33,815 nucleotides of DNA, taken from the IMG/VR virus record IMGVR_UViG_3300027996_002928, positions 1-33,815 of that record. One strand, 5' to 3'. Position numbers and translations under genes: made by a program. This document shows positions 6,223 through 13,252 of the stretch, in pieces; positions within the stretch are counted from its first letter, which is position 1; each line of letters begins with the position of its first letter. The notes beneath the pieces were generated by a model, which saw only the letters and a list, made by a program, of their open reading frames with translations, was not told the DNA's origin and ran no database searches. The stretch is from a virus.

Positions 6223-6833
6223 GCGTAATTACATCTTGGGACGACGGCAGCCAATATGATCTAAGAATAGCTGAATTATTAGAGAAATATGATATATCGG
6301 GAATATTTTTTATACCTACCTGTGGCTATTTATCTGGTGATGATATTAAGTCATTATCAAAAGATTTCGAGATAGGCGGGCATACTACTACACATCCTGA
6401 GGATTTGAAAAGGCTCTCGCCGAAAGATCAGTATAACGAGATCAAAGATAATAAAGATTATTTAGAGGAAATTATTGGCAAAAATATTCATTGGTTTGCC
6501 TACCCAAGCGGTAGATACAAACCAGAAGTCACCTGCGACTTGATTGAAAAAGCTGGGTTCCTCTACGCTCGAACTACTGTCATCGGCTACAACCCTATAA
6601 TTCGTCCTTTAGATTATAGACTAAAGACTACTATGTCTATCTACCCTCGACCAGAATACAAGGGTAGGTATTTTCTGCAATATTTCAATAACTATATTGA
6701 AAGATTTTTGGATGAGGATGGCGTGCTACATATCTGGGGTCACGGACAAGACCTTGAAAAATATGATTACTGGCACGACCTCGAGGAATTATTTAAATAT
6801 ATTAAACATTTAGGATTACAAAATTATGATTAA
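6216..6833 (+). CDS. Polysaccharide deacetylase (NodB/CE4 family)
   Basis: 205 residues covering a compact NodB domain. Motif 1 is SWDDG (D9, D10: catalytic base and metal Asp). Motif 2 is GGHTTTHP with the metal ligands H56 and H60. Motif 3 is FAYPSGRY. A late HIWGHG supplies the final His. CE4 enzymes remove N-acetyl (or O-acetyl) groups from amino sugars in peptidoglycan, chitin-like or capsular polymers. No signal peptide, so it would act in the cytoplasm on precursors or sugar intermediates. It opens the glycan cassette and overlaps the HNH gene upstream and the small gene downstream. Function of the fold is certain; the substrate is not. Confidence 0.85.
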   Translation: MLSVITSWDDGSQYDLRIAELLEKYDISGIFFIPTCGYLSGDDIKSLSKDFEIGGHTTTHPEDLKRLSPKDQYNEIKDNKDYLEEIIGKNIHWFAYPSGRYKPEVTCDLIEKAGFLYARTTVIGYNPIIRPLDYRLKTTMSIYPRPEYKGRYFLQYFNNYIERFLDEDGVLHIWGHGQDLEKYDYWHDLEELFKYIKHLGLQNYD

Positions 6834-7050
6834 AAAAATGACAATTGATGAGGCTTCAGACAGAATGAAACAAGCCACATTAGAAGCATCAGAACTTTAT
6901 TGCAAACATAATAATCTTGAAAAAATTGATAGACAACATTGGATATTTTTGCATCTTGGGTTTATGTCGGCATTAAAATTATGTGGATATACTGAAGAAG
7001 AAGTAAGCCAAATTCAAGATGAAACTTGTAAAAAATTAGATTTAAAATAA
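6826..7050 (+). CDS. Small helical protein, unknown function
   Basis: 74 residues, predicted all-helical, with scattered Cys (Cys26, Cys53, Cys69) but no zinc-knuckle spacing. It overlaps the deacetylase stop by 8 nt and sits 11 nt before the epimerase, so it is part of the same transcript. I do not recognise the family. It is one of many small proteins filling the gaps between the glycan enzymes. Confidence 0.5.
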   Translation: MIKKMTIDEASDRMKQATLEASELYCKHNNLEKIDRQHWIFLHLGFMSALKLCGYTEEEVSQIQDETCKKLDLK

Positions 7051-7061
7051 AAATCAGTTTT

Positions 7062-7922
7062 ATGATATTGATTACAGGACATCAGGGTTTTATCGGCACT
7101 AAGCTCTGCCAAGAATTAAGAAAAAGAAAAATTAGTTATTTTGGTTATGACTTAAAAACTGGTGATGATATTCGTGATAAGTACCAATTAGCAGAGGTAT
7201 TTAATCGTAATCAGATCACAAAGGTTATTCATTTGGCAGCGCTTGCCGGTGTCCGGATGAGTAAAAACTATCCTAAAGATTATATTGATACCAATATTTT
7301 AGGGACCCAAAACATTGCTGATCTATGCAAAGAGTACAAAGTTGAAAACCTGATATTCTATTCCAGTTCATCTGTCTTTGGAAACTCAGTCAAACTACCG
7401 GCAGAAGATGATGCACCTAAAAATCCTATCTCTTTGTACGGGATTACTAAATTGGCTGGGGAGTATATAGTTCAAAACTCTGGCATCAAAAATATCATAG
7501 TCAGACCATTTACTGTTTATGGCGAAAATGGTCGCAAAGACGAGGTTGTCTATAAATGGATTGAACAAATAAAAGCCGGTAAGCCTATTACTATTTATGG
7601 TGATGACAGGTCTTGCAGGGGCTATGTTTATTTAGATGATCTGGTAGAAGCTACTATCAAATTGCTGGATTATAAGGAAAGTACAGCCTTGAATTTGGGA
7701 GGTAGTGAAATTGTTTATCTAAAAGATTTGCTGGATATTTTCAAAGCTAATATGCCATCAAATCGTAAGTTTGAGATTGATTACCTTGATAGACCGGAGG
7801 AGGATGTTTATCAGCAATTTGCTAACACTGCAAAGGCTAAAGAAGAAATTGGATTTGATCCGGAACCAAAATTTAAAAAAAATGTCAAGAGAATAATATA
7901 TAAAGAGTTTTTGGATTTTTAA
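7062..7922 (+). CDS. NAD-dependent sugar-nucleotide epimerase/dehydratase (extended SDR)
   Basis: 286 residues with the full extended-SDR layout. The NAD-binding TGHQGFIG is at 5-12 (GxxGxxG), ALAGVR follows the fourth strand, FYSSSSVFG gives the Ser of the triad, and YGITK (Y126, K130) is the catalytic YxxxK. A substrate-binding C-terminal part follows (RPFTVYGENGRKDEV, YVYLDDLV). This matches UDP-glucose 4-epimerase / UDP-glucuronate 4-epimerase type enzymes that supply sugar donors to glycosyltransferases; which sugar cannot be told. Slightly shorter than the usual 300-340. It lies among glycosyltransferases and a deacetylase and should act in the same pathway. Confidence 0.85.
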   Translation: MILITGHQGFIGTKLCQELRKRKISYFGYDLKTGDDIRDKYQLAEVFNRNQITKVIHLAALAGVRMSKNYPKDYIDTNILGTQNIADLCKEYKVENLIFYSSSSVFGNSVKLPAEDDAPKNPISLYGITKLAGEYIVQNSGIKNIIVRPFTVYGENGRKDEVVYKWIEQIKAGKPITIYGDDRSCRGYVYLDDLVEATIKLLDYKESTALNLGGSEIVYLKDLLDIFKANMPSNRKFEIDYLDRPEEDVYQQFANTAKAKEEIGFDPEPKFKKNVKRIIYKEFLDF

Positions 7923-7946
7923 GATCATTTTACATAGGAGGGCGTA

Positions 7947-8141
7947 ATGATAAACAATTATGTCCTTGACAGAGTAGGACAATCACATTGCCCAGCTTGC
8001 GGCAAGAAAACTCGTCATAAATTTGGCGAGATGGTCGGAAGCGGCGCTAAGATCAAGTTGTGTCTATATTGCGGCAGTCTCGATGTGCCTGAGGAAAGGG
8101 GGTGTGGTAGTTCAAGCTGTGGGGTAGTCAAATCTGATTAG
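7947..8141 (+). CDS. Small double zinc-knuckle protein with strong SD
   Basis: 64 residues with CPAC (C15, C18) and CLYC (C39, C42), a classic four-Cys zinc ribbon, plus Cys53 and Cys58 in a serine/glycine tail. The SD AGGAGG (7936-7941) lies 5 nt before the ATG, unlike neighbouring enzymes. A terminator hairpin overlaps its stop. It could bind nucleic acid or protein, but nothing specifies which. Its strong SD and own terminator suggest an independently acquired small gene. Confidence 0.6.
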   Translation: MINNYVLDRVGQSHCPACGKKTRHKFGEMVGSGAKIKLCLYCGSLDVPEERGCGSSSCGVVKSD

Positions 8142-8161
8142 GCTGTCCCCACAGCCTTTTA
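8141..8161 (+). terminator. Intrinsic terminator
   Basis: GGCTGT (8141-8146), loop CCCC, ACAGCC (8151-8156), then TTTTA. It overlaps the stop codon of the zinc-knuckle gene. An upstream GCTGTGGGG (8116-8124) could pair with CCCCACAGC (8147-8155) and compete with the hairpin. Confidence 0.7.
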
Positions 8162-8178
8162 TTCACTAAAACAAAATT

Positions 8179-8358
8179 ATGCTTCAAAACGTAAGCGCAT
8201 ATAAAAATACTTCTGTTCACTGGAGTAAATCTCAGGCAGAAATTCAAAAACTTTTGGATAAGTATGATATTCAGGAAACCAGATTTAGTAATCTATCTGT
8301 AATGGCTCGTGGTGAACATACTAAATTACATAATAAAATAAAGCATAAAAAAATATGA
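8179..8358 (+). CDS. Small protein with possible HNH-derived tail
   Basis: 59 residues. The first ~40 (VSAYKNTSVHWSKSQAEIQ, then KLLDKYDIQETRFSNL) resemble the start of a small phage protein family in which an S-x-x-K-T/S...EIxxLL pattern is followed by a beta domain. Here that domain is missing. The last ~18 residues (MARGEHTKLHNKIKHKKI) instead look like the C-terminal tail of an HNH endonuclease, where EHTxLH is common. It may be a recombination product or truncated gene. Stop and the next start overlap as ATGA at 8355-8358. Function unknown. Confidence 0.5.
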   Translation: MLQNVSAYKNTSVHWSKSQAEIQKLLDKYDIQETRFSNLSVMARGEHTKLHNKIKHKKI

Positions 8359-9206
8359 GGGTTTATATTACAATGTCAGATCGAAAAAGTATTGGTGGTG
8401 GTTTTTCTTTTAATCAAAATTTAAAACAAGCTCTACAAGGAAAGGTAGAATTTGTCAATACCCTAAGCGAAGCTGATATTTTCTTGATCTCTGGGATCAC
8501 TCAGACAGAGAAAGGACAGCTCGATTATGCTAAGCAGCACAGCATCCCTGTTGTGTTCAGGGTGGACAATATACCAAAGCCAAGTAGAAATCGTGGTATG
8601 GACGTTGTCAGTCGCTTTAAACAGTATTCTGAGGCTGCTGAGGTGGTAGTTTATCAGTCAGATTTTGCGAAGAAATTGTGCGAAAGGTGGTGCGGTGATG
8701 GAATTGTAATTTATAATGGCGTTGATACTGCACTGTTTAATAGTCTTGGAAAATCAATAGAAGCTAAGGTTAGCCAAAAAGAAGTTTATCTATTTGTAAA
8801 TCATAGCTCAAATGTCAATAAAAGATTTGAGGAAGCCCTTTACAAATTCTCAGAGAAATGGCGTGATAACCAAAATATAGAGCTTTGGCTGGTTGGTCGC
8901 TGTGATGGTGAAGAACATAATTATGATTTTATTGCCGGTGAAAAGGTCCGTAATTTCGGTGTTATAGAGGATCGAAAAGAGCTGGCTCGCATCTATCGTA
9001 GCGCTGACTATTTGCTTTATCCGGCGTTTGCCGATGCTTGCCCTAATGTTGTTTTGGAAGCTCGAGCATCTGGCTTGATAGTTGCTGGGACTAATCCCGT
9101 AGGCGGCACTCAAGAGCTGCTAAAAGATGATCTCGATATTAGCCTCAAGAGAATGGGCGATGAATATTTAGGATTATTTAATTTGGTAATGGATACTCCA
9201 AGATGA
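8355..9206 (+). CDS. Glycosyltransferase, GT-B fold (GT4-like)
   Basis: 283 residues with a GT4-like core. The linker between the two Rossmann domains contains YNGVDTALF (about 120-128), and the C-terminal domain opens with LFVNHSSNVNKRFEEAL. Then come WLVGRCDG, YRSADYLLYPAFADACPNVVLEARASG (the E-x7-E donor-binding region is partly kept, with Glu in VVLEA) and GTQELL. It ends soon after that, so the final helix of the usual ~350-residue enzyme is short. It should transfer a sugar from a nucleotide donor to a glycan or lipid carrier in the cytoplasm. It overlaps the genes on both sides by 4 nt and belongs to the glycan operon. Donor and acceptor unknown. Confidence 0.75.
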   Translation: MRVYITMSDRKSIGGGFSFNQNLKQALQGKVEFVNTLSEADIFLISGITQTEKGQLDYAKQHSIPVVFRVDNIPKPSRNRGMDVVSRFKQYSEAAEVVVYQSDFAKKLCERWCGDGIVIYNGVDTALFNSLGKSIEAKVSQKEVYLFVNHSSNVNKRFEEALYKFSEKWRDNQNIELWLVGRCDGEEHNYDFIAGEKVRNFGVIEDRKELARIYRSADYLLYPAFADACPNVVLEARASGLIVAGTNPVGGTQELLKDDLDISLKRMGDEYLGLFNLVMDTPR

Positions 9207-9457
9207 CAGTCAAAGATATAATAGACAAATTAAACTCCGGTGCTTCAAGAATATCACTTGGGCTTTGTGCCAATGGCGGCTGTTTTCATCAGCGCCGGCG
9301 TGGTAGAATAAAATCACAGTTTTGTCAGGAGTGTAGTGATAAGCATAATCGTAAAGATGAATATTCGGAAGGCGCTGCCTATACTGCTACACCTAATATT
9401 GAGTTTAAAGATGGTTGGTTTAGAAAATTATTAAAGTTTTTTAGAATAATAAAATAA
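9203..9457 (+). CDS. Small four-Cys zinc-binding protein
   Basis: 84 residues. Cys22, Cys27 and the pair C41-x2-C44 can bind one zinc; an arginine-rich stretch RRRGRIK (31-37) between them suggests nucleic-acid contact. The C-terminus is basic and aromatic (WFRKLLKFFRIIK). It begins with the ATGA overlap of the glycosyltransferase stop and is followed directly by the structured leader region. Function unknown; a DNA- or RNA-binding regulator is possible. Confidence 0.5.
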   Translation: MTVKDIIDKLNSGASRISLGLCANGGCFHQRRRGRIKSQFCQECSDKHNRKDEYSEGAAYTATPNIEFKDGWFRKLLKFFRIIK

Positions 9458-9746
9458 AATTGCGACGGCAGTACGGGGTTTTGATTGTCGTTAGCGGGTG
9501 GACAAAATTAGTTTCTCGGTTTCCTGCGGAAAGCGCCTAACTAAAGACCACTGATAGACATCCTTGAGGATGTACTGCATCAGTTGATAGTAGGGTAAGG
9601 CTATACAAAACCATCTACCCCGATAATATCTGTTTAGCCCTCAGTCTAACTGGGGTGCGTATTGTTGCTCACAATCGAACCTAAACTATTTATTTCGCCA
9701 TTTATAGTTTTGTTTCAAGGGTTTGATTGGGGGCTAAGGAGGTATT
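9455..9746 (+). ncRNA. Highly structured RNA leader or ncRNA (candidate cis-regulator)
   Basis: About 290 nt without an open frame and richer in GC than the flanks. Perfect or near-perfect stems: TTAGTT/AACTAA (9508-9513/9539-9544) enclosing TTTCC/GGAAA (9520-9524/9528-9532); ACTGAT/ATCAGT (9550-9555/9579-9584) enclosing ACATCC/GGATGT (9558-9563/9568-9573); GGGTA/TACCC (9593-9597/9616-9620); GGCTA/TAGCC (9599-9603/9635-9639), which crosses the previous stem as a pseudoknot; CCTCAGT/ACTGGGG (9639-9645/9649-9655); ATTGT/ACAAT (9661-9665/9671-9675); AAACTAT/ATAGTTT (9683-9689/9704-9710). TTAGCCC (9634-9640) can instead pair with GGGCTAA (9731-9737), which runs into the SD AAGGAGG (9736-9742) of the next gene. 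A weak promoter (TTTAGA 9419-9424, 17 bp, TAGAAT 9442-9447) lies upstream. No tRNA, tmRNA, RNase P or group I core motif was found. Confidence 0.6.
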
Positions 9747-9848
9747 ATGTGTCAAGAATTAGTTTATATTTTAAGCGGTTATTTTATAGGGCTATTTTGT
9801 GGTATTGTATTTGCTGGTTTAATTTGTTTAATTGAAAAAAGAAAATGA
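9747..9848 (+). CDS. 33-residue single-pass membrane protein
   Basis: 33 residues, mostly one hydrophobic helix (LVYILSGYFIGLFCGIVFAG) ending in EKRK. The SD AAGGAGG (9736-9742) is perfect, 4 nt before the ATG, and it is the first gene after the structured leader, so its translation is the likely target of any RNA switch there. Its stop overlaps the next start as ATGA. Small membrane peptides of this kind can modulate transporters or membrane enzymes; no function can be given. Confidence 0.55.
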   Translation: MCQELVYILSGYFIGLFCGIVFAGLICLIEKRK

Positions 9849-10012
9849 ATTTTGGACCTCAAATAGAAAAAGTCTGGGAAATACTTGATGAGTTTGATGT
9901 CTATGGTAGAAATAGAGAAAAAGCTGAAAAGAAAATTATCAAAACAATAGAATATTTTAGTGATCGTTCTTATAGACGAGGTTTAAAAGATGGTAAAAAA
10001 ATTAAGAAATAA
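9845..10012 (+). CDS. Small charged protein, unknown function (55 aa)
   Basis: 55 residues, beginning MNFGPQIEKVWEILDEF, rich in Lys, Arg and Glu, predicted two helices. It is coupled to the membrane peptide by a 4-nt ATGA overlap and ends 4 nt before the preferred start of the methyltransferase. No motif recognised. The ending KDGKKIKK is basic. Confidence 0.5.
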   Translation: MNFGPQIEKVWEILDEFDVYGRNREKAEKKIIKTIEYFSDRSYRRGLKDGKKIKK

Positions 10013-10016
10013 ATTT

Positions 10017-10610
10017 ATGAGTAGATCAAGAACACAATTAGAAAATTGGATCAAGGGTTTGGACATCAAAGCCAAAAAAATATTAGATGTTGGCGGTAGC
10101 CAGTTGCCTTTGATAGACAGGATAAAAATTATCAAAGGTTTAGAAAAATATAAAATCTTGGATTTGCCGCAGCCTCACGAGACAAGACAAGACCCGCATA
10201 TTGCTATGGACCTCAATGATAAATATGCTATGGAGCAATTTGCAGAATACAAAAACTATTTTAGCGCTGCGTTTTGTTTAGAAGTGATGGAGTATATTTA
10301 TAATCCGGTACAGGCATTGGAAAATATGTCTTATTTTATTAAAAAAGGTGGAAAGCTATATATTAGCTTCCATTTTTATTATCCTGTTCATAAGCCGCAC
10401 GGCAAAGATTATCTACGCTATACTGAATTTGGCGCTGTGAAATTGCTTGAGAACGCTGGCTTTGATGTACATCGTGTTGATATGCGCCTGCCGTCAGTTG
10501 AAAGTGCTGCTCTAATCGAACAGTACGATGGCAATGAGGGTAATAAGCGTGATCCTAATTATGGGCATCACTACGTCAATGGATTTTTAATAACTGCAAT
10601 TAAACAATAA
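10017..10610 (+). CDS. Class I SAM-dependent methyltransferase
   Basis: 197 residues from ATG 10017, which follows the usual taaatttATG context; an in-frame ATG at 9990 would add 9 residues and overlap the previous gene. Motif I is KKILDVGGS (about 21-28), the acidic residue after strand 2 lies in MDLNDKYAM, motif IV is FSAAFCLEVMEYIYNPVQAL, and post-motif IV is KKGGKLYISFHF, all as in Methyltransf_11-type enzymes. These methylate small molecules or sugars. It sits in the glycan cassette, so O-methylation of a sugar or lipid-linked glycan is a reasonable guess. Confidence 0.75.
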   Translation: MSRSRTQLENWIKGLDIKAKKILDVGGSQLPLIDRIKIIKGLEKYKILDLPQPHETRQDPHIAMDLNDKYAMEQFAEYKNYFSAAFCLEVMEYIYNPVQALENMSYFIKKGGKLYISFHFYYPVHKPHGKDYLRYTEFGAVKLLENAGFDVHRVDMRLPSVESAALIEQYDGNEGNKRDPNYGHHYVNGFLITAIKQ

Positions 10611-10614
10611 TATT

Positions 10615-10851
10615 ATGGAATTACTATTATTAGCAATTTGGGTTGTATTAGGCGCTTGGTGTGCTGATATTGCTCGTAAGCGAGGTAGATCACCTGTTTG
10701 GGGAGCTATCTGGGGTGTGCTATTCGGTTTTATTGCTATTATCATTTATTTGATAATGGGCTATACCGCCGAGCAAAAAGAAAAGGATTTAAACGATATG
10801 CTTGATCGCCGTGAAAAACGGGCTAACAAAGCCTATCAAGTAAAAAAATAA
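10615..10851 (+). CDS. Two-helix membrane protein, unknown function
   Basis: 78 residues with hydrophobic segments at about 2-16 and 27-49, separated by a basic loop (ARKRGRSP), and a charged cytoplasmic tail rich in Glu, Lys and Arg (about 52-78). This topology resembles small phage and bacterial membrane proteins of the PLDc_N type, but the fit is loose. It is 4 nt after the methyltransferase and 6 nt before another membrane peptide. It could be an anchor for the glycan enzymes or a superinfection protein. Confidence 0.5.
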   Translation: MELLLLAIWVVLGAWCADIARKRGRSPVWGAIWGVLFGFIAIIIYLIMGYTAEQKEKDLNDMLDRREKRANKAYQVKK

Positions 10852-10857
10852 TACTAT

Positions 10858-10977
10858 ATGGAAATAATAAATAGTACAATTGAATTTATATTTAGCGGTA
10901 AGCTATTTGTTATTCTGGGTATATTAGTATTTATTTATATGATATTAAAGCTAATAAACATAACAATAATTTTATGA
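10858..10977 (+). CDS. 39-residue membrane peptide
   Basis: 39 residues, highly hydrophobic: KLFVILGILVFIYMILKLIN forms one membrane helix, with few charges. The start follows atactatATG with no SD, and the stop overlaps the next start as ATGA, which supports that it is really translated. Function unknown. Confidence 0.45.
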   Translation: MEIINSTIEFIFSGKLFVILGILVFIYMILKLINITIIL

Positions 10978-11156
10978 GTGATGTATTTTCGATCGAATTA
11001 AAAAAAGGTATTAGAGTTATGGCTCGTTTTAATTCTGAGGATGACGAGCTTGAAATTTTAGATCAGAATAAAAATTGGGTTAAAGTCTATTCTTTAAATA
11101 AAACTCAATATAATGCCTTAAAATATTCAATACACGATCAAGGACAAGGAAAATAA
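10974..11156 (+). CDS. Small protein, unknown function (60 aa)
   Basis: 60 residues with alternating strands (IRVMARFNSEDDELEILDQN) and a short helix near the end, likely a small beta fold. It starts with the ATGA overlap after the membrane peptide and ends 17 nt before the fused glycosyltransferase. No motif recognised. Confidence 0.45.
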   Translation: MSDVFSIELKKGIRVMARFNSEDDELEILDQNKNWVKVYSLNKTQYNALKYSIHDQGQGK

Positions 11157-11173
11157 TTAAATAAATAGAAATT

Positions 11174-12760
11174 ATGAAAGTTTTAATTATCTCGGATACG
11201 CCGAGAGATGGCTGGGCAATAGGCAAATTGTCTGATGTTATCATTCGGCATAATCCGCAAATCAATTTTACTTTTTTAGCAGTCCATCCTAAAGAAGTTG
11301 AAAAGCATATCGACAAAGTCAAAGAGGCTATTAAGGGAGTTGATCTAATTCATTTTCAATATTGGAATACAGCAAGACAGTTGTTTGAGTTTTTGCCAGA
11401 ATTGAAAAGTTATAAAAGTATCTTGACCCATCATAATCAGAAAAATACTTTGTCTTATGACTGGAATAAAATGGGCATTGATTATCATATTACCCATACT
11501 GAAAAAAATCGCCAGCAGTTATTAGCTGATGGCTATAACGATAATAGTATTATTCAACACGGCATAGATTTGGATTATTTCAGCTATTTTGATGATTATA
11601 CGGGTGATACAGGTTATGTTGGCTATGTTGGTCGGGTAGTGCCTTGGAAAGGCTTAAAAGAAATAGCTTGGGCTGCCAGACAGAACGATATGAAGGTTGT
11701 TGCTATGGGTAAGATGGATAAACCTGCCTATTGGGCTGAGATACCCTTAGAGGATCAAAACAATATTGATTTTACTTATAATAATGTCCCTGATAACGAA
11801 AGGATAAATTGTTATCGAGAGATGATGTGTTTTGTCCAAAATAGTTCTGCTGGGCGTGAAGAAGGTACTTTACCACTGCTTGAGGCTATGGCTTGTGGTG
11901 TACCAGTTATTTCTACTCCATCCGGTGAAGCTGCCGATATTATAAACGACGGCGAGAATGGCTTTATTGTTCCATTTGAAAATAAAGAAGCTCTAAAAGT
12001 CAAAATTAAAATGCTCAAGGATGATCCTGAGCTTCGTAAAAAACTTAGAGAAAATGCTTGGCAGACTATCAAGAATTTCACTGAGGAAAAAATGGCTCGA
12101 GAGTATTCTAAAATTTATTATCAAATTTATCACGGGCATAAAGAATTAGTGACAGTTATTACTCCAGCTTTTAATTCTATCAATGAAGTCATTGAAACCT
12201 ACAAGGCTTTAGAAATTCAAACACTACCTATTGCTGAGTGGATTATTGTTGATGATAATTCCGATGATAATAAAATAAAAGAATTTGTTGAGAGCATTAA
12301 AGATGATAGTAGTTTTGCTATTCGATATATGAATACTGGCAAGGAAGGCTATAATCTTGCTATGGCTCGTAATATGGGCATTATCGAAAGTGCTACAAAA
12401 TTTTTGATGTTTTTAGATAGCCGCTTGTCCCCTGATCCTGATGCTGTGATGTCTTTTACCAAAAACTATAAAGACAATCATTGGTTGTTTGGTGATAAAG
12501 GTAGTCATAAAAAATCATTTGTCGAAAACTTTAGCTTTATCAAACGAGGCGACCTGATCAAGATTGGTATGTTTTGTGAACGCATCGATCGCTATGGTGG
12601 TATGAGCCAAGAGATCAGGGCAAGGTGGGGAGCTGCCGGTAATGAGTTTAAATATATTGAGGGAGCTAAAGCTATACAATTATCTGGCTCTAAGACTACT
12701 AATAAAAGACGGCGAGATATTATCGCTATGAAATTAAGACTTTACAAGATGGGGCTATGA
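11174..12760 (+). CDS. Bifunctional glycosyltransferase: GT4-like plus GT2-like
   Basis: 528 residues with two enzymes in one chain. Residues 1-~315 form a GT-B enzyme: VLIISDTPRDGWAIGKLS at the start, THTEKNRQQLL and QHGIDLDYF in the interdomain region, VGYVGRVVPWKGL, then REEGTLPLLEAMACGVPVIS (about 228-247), the E-x7-E donor-binding signature. Residues ~325-528 form a GT-A enzyme of family 2: TVITPAFNS, WIIVDDNSDD, NLAMARNMGI and MFLDSR at the DxD place, where the second Asp is Arg. That change may weaken metal binding. Fusions of this kind make two successive sugar linkages. Its stop overlaps the next start. The donor sugars are unknown. Confidence 0.8.
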   Translation: MKVLIISDTPRDGWAIGKLSDVIIRHNPQINFTFLAVHPKEVEKHIDKVKEAIKGVDLIHFQYWNTARQLFEFLPELKSYKSILTHHNQKNTLSYDWNKMGIDYHITHTEKNRQQLLADGYNDNSIIQHGIDLDYFSYFDDYTGDTGYVGYVGRVVPWKGLKEIAWAARQNDMKVVAMGKMDKPAYWAEIPLEDQNNIDFTYNNVPDNERINCYREMMCFVQNSSAGREEGTLPLLEAMACGVPVISTPSGEAADIINDGENGFIVPFENKEALKVKIKMLKDDPELRKKLRENAWQTIKNFTEEKMAREYSKIYYQIYHGHKELVTVITPAFNSINEVIETYKALEIQTLPIAEWIIVDDNSDDNKIKEFVESIKDDSSFAIRYMNTGKEGYNLAMARNMGIIESATKFLMFLDSRLSPDPDAVMSFTKNYKDNHWLFGDKGSHKKSFVENFSFIKRGDLIKIGMFCERIDRYGGMSQEIRARWGAAGNEFKYIEGAKAIQLSGSKTTNKRRRDIIAMKLRLYKMGL

Positions 12761-13248
12761 TGGATAGAGAACAAATAAAAATCAATCTTGGTTGCGGTCG
12801 GCAACGGAAATACGGCTATATCGGTATTGATCAAATTCAATACGTAGATAAAAAAAGTAATGAAATGGTCGATAGAATTGTCGATATTGAAAAAAGCAAA
12901 CTACCATTTGAAGATGATAGAATTGATGAAATATTAGCTGATAATATTTTTGAGCATTTAGGCGATGGCTTTATTCACGCTTTAAATGAATGTCATAGAG
13001 TTTTACGTCCTACTGGTAAATTAGTTGGTACTGTGCCTCTGGCTGGGACCAAAGAGGATTTTCAAGATATTACTCACAAGCGACATTTTATAGAAGAAAG
13101 TTTTGGTTATCTAACTGGCAAAAATAAAGCTATGGATAATAGACCAAGCCATCCTCGCTATGCTGATTATGGAGTATTACCTTGGAAAAAGAACGAATTA
13201 TTTGTCAAAAATAATTTAATATATTTTAATTTATCACCTAAGAAGTAA
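12757..13248 (+). CDS. SAM-dependent methyltransferase (first of a tandem pair)
   Basis: 163 residues. Motif I is INLGCGRQRKYGYIGID, followed by VDIEKSKLPFEDDRIDEI, NIFEHLG, the helix ALNECHRVLRPTGKLVGTVP and THKRHFIEESF. This is the type-11-like methyltransferase seen in polysaccharide clusters. The start overlaps the stop of the fused glycosyltransferase; ATG at 12757 and 12760 are equivalent. It shares the layout and several motifs with the next gene (NLGCG, KLPFEDD, LNECHR), so the two are paralogues. Substrate unknown; a glycan or lipid intermediate is likely from context. Confidence 0.75.
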   Translation: MMDREQIKINLGCGRQRKYGYIGIDQIQYVDKKSNEMVDRIVDIEKSKLPFEDDRIDEILADNIFEHLGDGFIHALNECHRVLRPTGKLVGTVPLAGTKEDFQDITHKRHFIEESFGYLTGKNKAMDNRPSHPRYADYGVLPWKKNELFVKNNLIYFNLSPKK

Positions 13249-13252
13249 TTTT

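Noticed and set aside
9455-9746. Group I intron, tmRNA, RNase P or tRNA
   Set aside because: The core P7 pairing of group I introns, tmRNA end motifs, RNase P conserved boxes and any cloverleaf with a correct T-arm are absent.
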